Source of the DNA: JABMRP01 sp964444795 | Lineage (GTDB): Bacteria; Planctomycetota; Planctomycetia; Pirellulales; Thermoguttaceae | Direction: 5' to 3' | Assembly (NCBI GenBank): GCA_964444795.1 | Contig: CAYUIQ010000181.1 | Span: forward strand, 1-18,788 | Length of the DNA: 18,788 bases | Shown: positions 1-6,764 of the stretch, piece by piece | Layout of the letters: the number at the start of each line of letters is the position of its first letter | How positions within the stretch are numbered: position 1 is the first letter of the stretch | Notes under the pieces: model-generated | What the model saw: the letters and a program-made list of their open reading frames with translations, nothing else | Told to the model about the DNA's origin: nothing | The model's database searches: none | Made by a program: the position numbers and the translations under genes

Positions 1-10
1 GCAAAAAGGC

Positions 11-30
11 ACTGCTTGCAAGCAAGCAGT
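11..30. repeat. Short perfect palindrome near the left end
   Basis: Two 9-base arms, ACTGCTTGC and GCAAGCAGT, are separated by AA; one more C-G pair can be added outside them (10 and 31). It is preceded by AAAAAGGC and followed by GGCAC. No gene overlaps it. It may be a DNA-level operator or part of a dispersed repeat; the loop is too short for an ideal RNA hairpin. Function unknown. Confidence 0.5.
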
Positions 31-50
31 GGCACACGTTCCGGCAGAGT

Positions 51-73
51 CCCCTTTTTCAACGGGCTGCTAG
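51..73 (+). repeat. Dispersed short repeat, copy 1
   Basis: The sequence is CCCCTTTTTCAAC followed directly by GGGCTGCTAG. Similar copies lie at 16512-16535 in the same orientation and at 18705-18730 in the opposite one. The common core is TTTTCAAC, a purine or A, then GRCTGYTAG/A. All three are intergenic or at a gene end. The function is unknown; a role in transcript ends is possible, but there is no clear hairpin. Confidence 0.55.
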
Positions 74-124
74 TCCGGGCACGAGTTTCCGGGCGAAACT
101 TCGCGATTATTCCAGAATTGCCGC

Positions 125-150
125 AAACTTCCCGGCCCCGCGGACATCTA
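125..150 (+). promoter_or_regulatory. Possible ECF-type promoter of the sigma operon
   Basis: AAACTT (125-130) resembles the AACTT core of many ECF -35 elements. TCTA (147-150) follows after 16 bases, as in many ECF -10 elements. The pair sits about 80 bases upstream of the sigma gene, where an autoregulated promoter would be expected. A small palindrome, GCGAAACTTCGC (93-104), lies just upstream. The elements are short, so a chance match is quite possible. Confidence 0.25.
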
Positions 151-229
151 TTAAGCGGGCGGGACACGGTGGCCCTCACCGAAGAAGGCCCAGAAGCCTG
201 CCACGAACACCGGGCGTTGAGAGCAAGAG

Positions 230-760
230 TTGGATACACACGAAGCATTTCGGCGTCATTGGGTCCGCTGGCAACCGGCGATCTACGGGTACATCCGTAC
301 CGTGGTCCTGCACCGCGCCGACGCGGAAGACGTGCTCCAGGACGTTGCGGAGATCTTGTGGCGGAAGATCGATCAGTTCCAGGAGGGAACGCGGTTCGAC
401 CAGTGGGCCTATCGGGTGGCGAAGAACGTCATGCTCAACTATCAAAAAAGGGCGAAGCGACAGCGCATCCGCTTTAGCGACGAGATCACCCGGCAGTTGG
501 CCGATGAGGCGGGCCATGCCGCGGCCGAGTCGCGAGCCGAGTTGGAGGCTCTCGAATCGTGTATCAGTAAACTGCCCGACGGCCAGCGGGAACTCGTTCG
601 GCGGCGATACGCGCCGGGAGCGACCAATCGAAGCGTGGCCGCGGCGACGGATCGCAGCGAGTCGACGGTCAGCCGAACCTTGAGCCGGATTCACCGGGCG
701 CTGACCCGTTGTGTCTACCTGGCACTGGGGGAGAGTGTACCAGCGGAGGCCGTCCAATGA
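230..760 (+). CDS. ECF-family RNA polymerase sigma factor
   Basis: A 176-residue sigma-70 family protein of the short ECF type. Region 2 spans about residues 8-78 (DAEDVLQDV, FDQWAYRVAKNVMLNYQKR), and region 4 about 106-163 with a helix-turn-helix near 131-155 (TNRSVAAATDRSESTVSRTL). It should direct core RNA polymerase to a specific promoter set and be held inactive by the membrane anti-sigma module encoded next. The start is a TTG at 230: an in-frame TGA lies at 218-220, no ATG precedes region 2, and only a weak GAG-type ribosome site is visible. The stop overlaps the next start as ATGA (757-760), which implies translational coupling. It resembles the planctomycete sigma factors that pair with FecR-like proteins. 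The signal it answers is not visible. Confidence 0.93.
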   Translation: MDTHEAFRRHWVRWQPAIYGYIRTVVLHRADAEDVLQDVAEILWRKIDQFQEGTRFDQWAYRVAKNVMLNYQKRAKRQRIRFSDEITRQLADEAGHAAAESRAELEALESCISKLPDGQRELVRRRYAPGATNRSVAAATDRSESTVSRTLSRIHRALTRCVYLALGESVPAEAVQ

Positions 761-2970
761 ATACCACACCGCTTGACATGCGCGAACTGGCTGAGTTGAT
801 CGACGCGATTCGCGACCAACGGATCACAAGCGAGCAGATCGCACGCCTGGAAGACGTTCTCCGCCGCCACGAGGATGCGCGTCGCTACTACCTGCGGGCG
901 ATGCGATTGCAGGGATACCTCGAGCAAAACGCCGTGCGGATCCCGCCTGTTGGGAAAGAGCCCGGGGTGGCCGAGATGCCTCTCATCCGGCCGATGGCGA
1001 GACCATCGGGGACCGTCCCCCGCCGCCGCCGATTACCCCGCTGGATTGCCGCGGCGGCGACCTTTGCTGCCTGTCTGATCGTTGCCGGCTGGTGGGCGGG
1101 GTTGCTTGATCGGGAAGGTCCGCCGCAACAGACCGCTGCATTGCACCCCGCCTGGAAGATCGACCCCACCGGCACGGCCGACTTCTCGATCATCGACGAG
1201 GCCGTCGTGCAGCTCGATCGGGGCGAGTTGCACGTCGCATCCGTGGGCAACGGGCCCACCCCGAATCTTCTGGTCCGAACGCCCGGCGGCGACGTTTCGG
1301 CGTCGGGCACACAGTTCTTGGTTGGTTATCATCGTCCCGCAATTCAGTCCAAAGGAAAGCAACCGATGTTCAAACCCCTCACACGCGCACTGGTAGTGAC
1401 CGGCGTGGTCACGCTGACCACGGCCGCCGGCAGCATCCAAGGAACCGGCGGCGATCTACTGGCCGCCGAAGAAGGCTCGGCGCCGACGAAACAGGTCGTC
1501 GGAGCGAACAGCACGTTCGCCTTCGACCTGTACCGGCAATTGGCGAAGGAGAACCCGGGGAAGAATCTGTTCTTCTCCCCCTATTCGGTCTCCGGCGCGC
1601 TGGCGATGACGGCCGAAGGAGCCCGTGGCGAAACGGCCGCCGAAATGGGCAAGGTGCTCTGTTTTCCCGCCGCGGCACGGCGCGTTGGCGGCGATGCCCA
1701 ACGTATCCCTTGGGAAACCTCGCTGATGCACACGGGCATGTCGTCGATCAACCAACGGCTGATGGGTGGCCGCGACCCAGCCGAGGACATGGCCGTCCGC
1801 GCCCGAATCGCCGAGCTTCGCAAGGAACTCGCGGCCGTGAAGGCGAACATGGCGCAATTGAGGAAGGACCAGAAGTGGCAGGAGTTCTCGGCCGCGCGGA
1901 ACAAGGAGCGGGCGATTTCCGCGAAGCTCAATGCGGCGTCGTCCCTGGTCGATCAGTACGAAATCCGGGTGGCCAATGCCCTGTGGGGCGAGAAGACCTA
2001 TCCATTCAGGAAGGAATTCATCGAAACGGTTCACGAGCATTACGACACGGGCGGTGTGTTCCCGGTCGACTTCCGCAAGGCCTTTGAAGCCGCCCGGCTG
2101 GAGATCAACGGCTGGGTCGAGGAGCAAACCAACGACCGGATCAAGGATCTCATTCCCTCCGGAGCGCTGGATGAGACCACGCGGCTGGTACTGACCAACG
2201 CCATCTACTTCAAAGGTGAGTGGACCGTACCGTTTAAGGTCGAGCAGACCAAGGACCGCGATTTCACGCTTGCCAACGGCGAAATAGTGAAAACGGCGAT
2301 CATGCACGCCGGCAACTTGGAAGTCGGCCGTTACGCCGCCTTCAACGCCGATGGAACGCCGTTCAACACGCCGAAAATGGTTGGCCGCGGTCAGAACACC
2401 GGACTCTATCCGGGCCAGGACGGCTTCGCGGCAGTCGAATTGCCCTACAAGGGCGACGATCTGTCGATGGTGGTCATTGCCCCGAACGATCCCGCCGGAT
2501 TGGCGGCCCTGGAAGCGAACCTGACCTCGGAGAAAGTAAACGCCTGGGTCGGGCAACTCGCCAAGCGCAAGGTCAACGTCTTTCTGCCCAAGTTCAAGCT
2601 CGAAACGGACTACACCCTCGGAGACTGTGACAGCCCCGCTGCGCTGCAGGCGATGGGCATGGTCCGGGCGTTCAAGGATCCCCGCAACCCGGCCACCGGC
2701 GCCGACTTCAGTGGCATGACCACGTCGACCAACCCGATGGACCAGCTCTACATCTCGCAGGTGCTCCACAAGGCGTTTGTCGAAGTCAACGAGAAGGGCA
2801 CCGAAGCCGCCGCGGCGACCGCAGTGATTATGGCGACCAAGATGTCCGCACCGCTCAACAGGCCGTTTACCCCCACGTTCAACGCCGACCGGCCGTTCCT
2901 TTTCCTCATCCGCGACAAGGCGACCGGCAGTGTGCTGTTCCTGGGGCGGATGACGCAGCCGGCATCTTGA
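757..2970 (+). CDS. FecR-like anti-sigma module fused to a serpin
   Basis: A 737-residue fusion. Residues 1-60 form a charged helical region (LAELIDAIRDQRITSEQIARL) typical of planctomycete anti-sigma proteins. A transmembrane helix follows at about 96-117, and a FecR-like stretch at about 142-194 (VRTPGGDVSASGTQFLVGY) stops short of the usual domain end. At residue 204 a signal-peptide-like segment begins (MFKPLTRALVVTGVVTL), and a full serpin follows from about 249 to the end. Serpin landmarks are NLFFSPYSVSGALAMTAEGARG, LVLTNAIYFKG and FNADRPFLFLIRD. The reactive loop hinge EKGTEAAAATA starts at residue 679 and is of the inhibitory type; counting 17 residues places P1 at Lys695 (P1' Met, P2' Ser). 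An insertion of about 65 residues, rich in Ala, Lys, Arg and Glu, occupies 336-400. The start is the ATG that overlaps the sigma stop. The fused chain would place the serpin outside the membrane and the N-terminus in the cytoplasm. The serpin can also start on its own at 1366. Confidence 0.88.
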   Translation: MNTTPLDMRELAELIDAIRDQRITSEQIARLEDVLRRHEDARRYYLRAMRLQGYLEQNAVRIPPVGKEPGVAEMPLIRPMARPSGTVPRRRRLPRWIAAAATFAACLIVAGWWAGLLDREGPPQQTAALHPAWKIDPTGTADFSIIDEAVVQLDRGELHVASVGNGPTPNLLVRTPGGDVSASGTQFLVGYHRPAIQSKGKQPMFKPLTRALVVTGVVTLTTAAGSIQGTGGDLLAAEEGSAPTKQVVGANSTFAFDLYRQLAKENPGKNLFFSPYSVSGALAMTAEGARGETAAEMGKVLCFPAAARRVGGDAQRIPWETSLMHTGMSSINQRLMGGRDPAEDMAVRARIAELRKELAAVKANMAQLRKDQKWQEFSAARNKERAISAKLNAASSLVDQYEIRVANALWGEKTYPFRKEFIETVHEHYDTGGVFPVDFRKAFEAARLEINGWVEEQTNDRIKDLIPSGALDETTRLVLTNAIYFKGEWTVPFKVEQTKDRDFTLANGEIVKTAIMHAGNLEVGRYAAFNADGTPFNTPKMVGRGQNTGLYPGQDGFAAVELPYKGDDLSMVVIAPNDPAGLAALEANLTSEKVNAWVGQLAKRKVNVFLPKFKLETDYTLGDCDSPAALQAMGMVRAFKDPRNPATGADFSGMTTSTNPMDQLYISQVLHKAFVEVNEKGTEAAAATAVIMATKMSAPLNRPFTPTFNADRPFLFLIRDKATGSVLFLGRMTQPAS
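1351..1368 (+). promoter_or_regulatory. Internal ribosome binding site and start for free serpin
   Basis: AAAGGAAAG (1351-1359) lies six bases before an in-frame ATG at 1366, inside the long gene. Starting there gives a 534-residue protein with a basic n-region (MFKPLTR), a hydrophobic core (ALVVTGVVTLTTAAG) and then the serpin. This is what a stand-alone secreted serpin gene would look like. Read as part of the fusion, the same bases encode SKGKQPM, a linker. Either the site is a relic of two genes that merged, or it still makes a second product. Confidence 0.55.
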
Positions 2971-3003
2971 CCCGTACACCAGACTAACTTGAGGTACCGT
3001 AAC

Positions 3004-3489
3004 ATGAAAGTCATGATGAGACCACTGCTGATTGGAATGCTGACGCTACTGGCGTCTTCCGCCGTTGCCGAGGAGCACCGCTATCTGAAGGCCTTCCCGC
3101 CGGCCAAGGACGGGATGGTGCGTTACGCCATCATGCTGCCGCACAAGGAGCGCGGGGAAGACCAAGGTTTCAAAGTGGAACTCATCGTCGGCAAGGAAAT
3201 GCTGACCGATGGTGTGAACCACTACCGTGCTGGCGGGAGCATTGAGGCGAAGCCGCTGCAGGGCTGGGGATTCACTTACTATGAGATGGCGAAGTTCGGG
3301 CCCGTCGCTTCGACCCGAATCGGCGTGCCGCCCGGCGCCCCGAAGGTGAAAAAGTTCGTCTCGGCGCCCTCGATACAGATCGGTTACAACAGCCGCGTTC
3401 CGCTGGTGGTCTACGTCCCAGAAGACGCCGAAGTACGCTACCGAATCTGGGCGGCCTCGGAAACCACCCAAAAGGCCACGAGAGGCTGA
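3004..3489 (+). CDS. eco: Ecotin, secreted inhibitor of trypsin-fold proteases
   Basis: A 161-residue protein with a signal peptide (residues 1-22, ending ASSAVA before EEHRYL), so it acts outside the cytoplasmic membrane. The mature part matches E. coli ecotin from memory along its length: FKVELIVGKEML, GWGFTYYEM, KKFVSA, YNSRVPLVVYVPEDAEVRYRIWAA. Ecotins are dimeric inhibitors of chymotrypsin-fold serine proteases. In E. coli the P1 residue is Met84 in STMMAC; here the same place reads STRIGV, giving P1 Arg105 (mature position 83) and suggesting trypsin-like targets. The two cysteines that form the E. coli disulfide are both absent and the mature protein has none. The start is ATG 3004, with GAGG at 2991-2994. 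It lies 33 bases after the serpin gene, so the two are probably co-transcribed. Confidence 0.92.
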   Translation: MKVMMRPLLIGMLTLLASSAVAEEHRYLKAFPPAKDGMVRYAIMLPHKERGEDQGFKVELIVGKEMLTDGVNHYRAGGSIEAKPLQGWGFTYYEMAKFGPVASTRIGVPPGAPKVKKFVSAPSIQIGYNSRVPLVVYVPEDAEVRYRIWAASETTQKATRG

Positions 3490-3565
3490 GGGGGCGATGC
3501 GAGGCAAGCCGACGAGTCGATGACAGAGCATCGGGCCCCCTGGAGTATTCGACCGGCAACGCGTA

Positions 3566-3599
3566 TGATGAAGACTCCGATTCCGATGGAGCTTCATCA
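3566..3599 (+). promoter_or_regulatory. Hairpin covering the moeA ribosome binding site
   Basis: Bases 3566-3573 (TGATGAAG) pair perfectly with 3592-3599 (CTTCATCA). After one unpaired A, 3575-3578 (CTCC) pair with 3588-3591 (GGAG). The loop is 9 bases. GGAG is the only Shine-Dalgarno-like sequence before the ATG at 3602, so the folded RNA would hide it. This is the shape of a translational switch. I do not recognise a known riboswitch class, and it is far smaller than the Moco riboswitch. Confidence 0.5.
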
Positions 3600-3601
3600 A
3601 G

Positions 3602-4843
3602 ATGAACGAATCCTCCAAGCCGCAGGCCGATGTCCGCATGCGGGGCTTCTCGCGGCGTACGACCGTCGACGATGCGCTGACCTGGCTCGACCAGCAAACC
3701 GGCACGCTGGCCGATGAGTCGATCCCCGCGGTCGATGCGGCCGGACGTGTGTTGGCGGCCAACGTGTCCAGCCGGGTCGACGTGCCCGGTTTCGCTCGGT
3801 CGATGATGGACGGGTTTGCCGTACGCGCGGCCGATACGATGGGCGGGTCGGCGTATAATCGGCTGCCGTTGTCGATTGTCGGCGAGTCGATGCCGGGCCG
3901 GCCGTTTGGCGGCACCGTCGGTCCCGGTCAGGTGGTGCGCATCATGACCGGCGCGCCGTTGCCCGACGGGGCCGATGCCGTCTTGCCGGTCGAGGTCATC
4001 GAGATCCAGCAGACGCGGATCCTGACCCAAGGCGACGTTTCGCCGGGTAAACACGTGGGCCGCGCGGGCGAAGATGTTTCGGCCGGCGACGTCGTTCTGC
4101 CGCAAGGCCGGCGGTTGCGACCGCAAGACGTCGGTGTGCTGGCTTCCATCGGTACCGCCGACGTGGCCGTGGTGCGACGCCCGAGGGTTCGTATCGTCGT
4201 GACCGGCAACGAACTGCTGCCCGCCGGTTCGATGCCCGAGGGTGCCCGGATCGTCGATTCCAACGGGCCCATGCTGGCGGCGCTGGTACAGCGCGATGGC
4301 GGCGTGGTCCTCAACCCGGGCATTGTCCCCGACCGGCCCGAGGCGATCCTCGACGCGATGCGATCCGAGGCCGACGTGGTGCTGGTCTCCGGCGGTTCGA
4401 GCGTGGGACAGGAAGACCACGCCCCGGCGCTGGTGATCGAACATGGCGAACTGCCGATCCACGGCGTGGCCATGCGGCCCGGCAGCCCCGTGGGTATGGG
4501 AACGCTCCAGCGGCGGATCGTGTTCCTGCTGCCGGGCAATCCCGTGTCGTGTCTGGTGGCATACGACTTTTTCGCCGGCCGCGCGATTCGTACGTTGGGT
4601 GGCCGATCGGCCGATTGGCCTTATCGACGAACGGTTGCCCCGCTGGCCCGCAAGGTCACGTCGACCGTCGGCCGGCTCGAATGTCTGCGGGTTCGTCTAA
4701 CCGAAGGTCGCGTCGATCCGCTGGCTATCGGCGGTTCGTCGATTCTCACCTCGACCACGCGAGCCGATGGTTTCGTGCTCGTGCCCCCCGATCTCGAAGG
4801 CTATCCCCCCGGGGCGGAGGTCGAAGTGTTTTTGTATGATTAG
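3602..4843 (+). CDS. moeA: Molybdopterin molybdotransferase MoeA
   Basis: A 413-residue MoeA, the usual length. MoeA inserts molybdate into adenylylated molybdopterin to make molybdenum cofactor in the cytoplasm. Visible motifs are SMMDGFAVRAADT with Asp70, TGAPLPDGADAVLPVE, VVTGNELLPAG, VSGGSSVGQEDHAPAL (the MoeA/MogA phosphate-binding motif) and LPGNPVSCLVAYDFF. The C-terminal beta domain ends with GSSILTSTTRADGFVLVPP. The start is ATG 3602 with GGAG ten bases upstream, inside a hairpin. It is the first gene of a run of three cofactor genes, with 12 bases to the next. Two MoeA paralogues side by side may differ in metal or in sensing. Confidence 0.93.
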   Translation: MNESSKPQADVRMRGFSRRTTVDDALTWLDQQTGTLADESIPAVDAAGRVLAANVSSRVDVPGFARSMMDGFAVRAADTMGGSAYNRLPLSIVGESMPGRPFGGTVGPGQVVRIMTGAPLPDGADAVLPVEVIEIQQTRILTQGDVSPGKHVGRAGEDVSAGDVVLPQGRRLRPQDVGVLASIGTADVAVVRRPRVRIVVTGNELLPAGSMPEGARIVDSNGPMLAALVQRDGGVVLNPGIVPDRPEAILDAMRSEADVVLVSGGSSVGQEDHAPALVIEHGELPIHGVAMRPGSPVGMGTLQRRIVFLLPGNPVSCLVAYDFFAGRAIRTLGGRSADWPYRRTVAPLARKVTSTVGRLECLRVRLTEGRVDPLAIGGSSILTSTTRADGFVLVPPDLEGYPPGAEVEVFLYD

Positions 4844-4855
4844 GGGTTAGTAACT

Positions 4856-6763
4856 ATGTCGCAAGAACAATTTCTCGAAGTAATCGACCGCGATGAAGCC
4901 CAGCGCCGGTTTCGCGAGGCGATCCACTTCGAGCCGTTGGAGATCGAAGAGGTCGCGCTGGCCGATGCGCTGGGTCGCGTGTTGGCCGAGGATGTGCGCG
5001 CGTCGGTCGACGTGCCGTCTTTCGATCGGTCGAACTACGACGGCTACGCGGTTCGCGCCGCCGATACGTACGGAGCACAGGAAGAAGACCCCAAGACGCT
5101 GCGGTTGCTCGACGAGGTGTTGGCCACCGGAGTTGTACCGCGGGGGGAAGTGATCGAGGGGACCGCCATCGCCATCGCTACCGGCGGGATGTTGCCACGC
5201 GGGGCCGATGCGGTTGTGATGGTCGAATTCACCGAGACCGAGGGCGATCGGCTGACGGTGAGCAAGGCCGTCACCCCCGGCTTCGGCGTCGCGTTTACCG
5301 GCACCGACGTCACCACGGGCGAAACCGTGCTGCGGCGCGGCCAACTGTTGAGCAGCCGCGACACGGGTGTTCTGGCCGCGGTGGGAGCCGACCGGGTGAG
5401 CGTGTGGCGACGACCACGAGTGGCCATCCTCTCGACCGGCGACGAAATCATCGAGCCGGGCCAGCCGATGCGCCCCGGGTTGGTCTACGATTCCAACGCC
5501 CGAATCCTGGCCGACGCGGTGACCGAATTGGGCGGGCTGCCCGTGCCGCTGGGCATCGTCCACGACGATCTCGACCAATTGCGCGGGCGGTTGGACGAAG
5601 CGCTCTCCGCGGCCGACGTAGTGATCCTTTCCGGCGGCACGAGCAAGGGCCAGGGCGATCTGTCGTACCATGCGGTGAGCCAGCTGAACTCACCCGGGAT
5701 CGTCGCTCACGGCGTGGCGCTGAAGCCGGGCAAGCCCATCTGTCTGGCCGCCGAGGGTGGCAAGCCGGTGGTCATTCTCCCCGGTTTTCCCACCTCGGCG
5801 ATCTTCACCTTTCACGAGTTCGTGGCCCCGGTCATTCGCACCCTGGGTGGCCGACCGGCGCCCGAGCGCGCCGCGGTCGACGCGCGGATGGCGGTGAAGG
5901 TGAATTCCGACGTTGGGCGAACCGAGTATTTGCTGGTGGGTCTGGTGCCGGGCCCCGACGGTCTGGCGGCCTATCCGATGGGCAAAGGCTCCGGGTCGGT
6001 CACCACTTTCAGCCGGGCCGACGGGTTTGTGACGATCCCCCGCCACCGGGAGATCGTCGAGACGGGCACGCCGGTCGACGTGCAACTGATCGGCCGTTCG
6101 CTTCGCCTGGCCGATCTGGTGGTCATCGGCAGCCATTGCGTGGGCTTGGACTTCCTCCTGGGGCAATTGCAGGATCGCGGGTTCTCGACGAAGTTTCTGG
6201 CCGTCGGGTCGACCGGCGGTTTGCAGGCGGCTGCTCGGGGCGAGTGCGATCTGGCCGGGATGCACCTGCTGGATCTTGAAACGGGGCAATACAATCGGCC
6301 CCTGCTGACCGCCGACTTGGAACTGATCGAGGGTTACCGCCGCTTGCAGGGGATCGTCTTTCGCCCCGGCGACGAGCGGTTCGAGGGGCTCTCGGGCGAC
6401 GAGGCGATCGCCCGGGTGAAGGACGATCCGGCGTGCGTGATGGTCAACCGCAACCAGGGCAGCGGTACGCGGATTCTCATCGACCGGTTGCTCGCCGGCG
6501 CCCAGCCGCGTGGCTATCCCGTGCAAGGGCGGAGTCACCATGCCGTGGCCGCGGCGGTCGTGCAAGGCCGGGCCGATTGGGGCGTGGCCATCGAGTGGGT
6601 GGCCAAGACCAGCGGCCTGGCGTTTCTGCCGTTGGAACACGAGCATTACGATTTCGCCGTGCCCGCGAGCCGCCGTGATCGGCCGGCCGTGCAAGCCTTC
6701 GAGAAACTGCTTGCCGAAGAGAACATTCGCCGTACGCTGGCGGACATGGGATTCGAGTTGTGA
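4856..6763 (+). CDS. MoeA fused to a periplasmic-binding-like domain
   Basis: A 635-residue two-domain protein. Residues 1 to about 410 are MoeA: SFDRSNYDGYAVRAADTYG, TGGMLPRGADAVVMVE, ILSTGDEIIEPG, ILSGGTSKGQGD, LPGFPTSAIFTFHEF. From about 415 to the end is a soluble binding-protein fold of the kind seen in ModE-like and LysR-like substrate domains (VVIGSHCVGLDFLLGQL, STGGLQAAARGECDLAGMHL, NRNQGSGTRILIDRLL). It has no signal peptide, so the domain sits in the cytoplasm and probably binds molybdate, tungstate or a cofactor intermediate. This architecture is known in archaea and some bacteria. An AGGGG at 4842-4846 overlaps the previous stop and serves the ATG at 4856. Two bases separate its stop codon from the mobA start. 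Confidence 0.92.
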   Translation: MSQEQFLEVIDRDEAQRRFREAIHFEPLEIEEVALADALGRVLAEDVRASVDVPSFDRSNYDGYAVRAADTYGAQEEDPKTLRLLDEVLATGVVPRGEVIEGTAIAIATGGMLPRGADAVVMVEFTETEGDRLTVSKAVTPGFGVAFTGTDVTTGETVLRRGQLLSSRDTGVLAAVGADRVSVWRRPRVAILSTGDEIIEPGQPMRPGLVYDSNARILADAVTELGGLPVPLGIVHDDLDQLRGRLDEALSAADVVILSGGTSKGQGDLSYHAVSQLNSPGIVAHGVALKPGKPICLAAEGGKPVVILPGFPTSAIFTFHEFVAPVIRTLGGRPAPERAAVDARMAVKVNSDVGRTEYLLVGLVPGPDGLAAYPMGKGSGSVTTFSRADGFVTIPRHREIVETGTPVDVQLIGRSLRLADLVVIGSHCVGLDFLLGQLQDRGFSTKFLAVGSTGGLQAAARGECDLAGMHLLDLETGQYNRPLLTADLELIEGYRRLQGIVFRPGDERFEGLSGDEAIARVKDDPACVMVNRNQGSGTRILIDRLLAGAQPRGYPVQGRSHHAVAAAVVQGRADWGVAIEWVAKTSGLAFLPLEHEHYDFAVPASRRDRPAVQAFEKLLAEENIRRTLADMGFEL

Positions 6764-6764
6764 G

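Noticed and set aside
1456..2979. A 507-codon open frame on the minus strand opposite the serpin
   Set aside because: The plus-strand frame encodes a clear serpin; the reverse frame has no recognisable domain and is a high-GC shadow.
3490..3540. GGGGGCGATGC pairing with GCATCG-GG-CCCCC as a terminator after ecotin
   Set aside because: The loop is about 27 bases, there is a two-base bulge and no T run follows, so it is not a convincing terminator.
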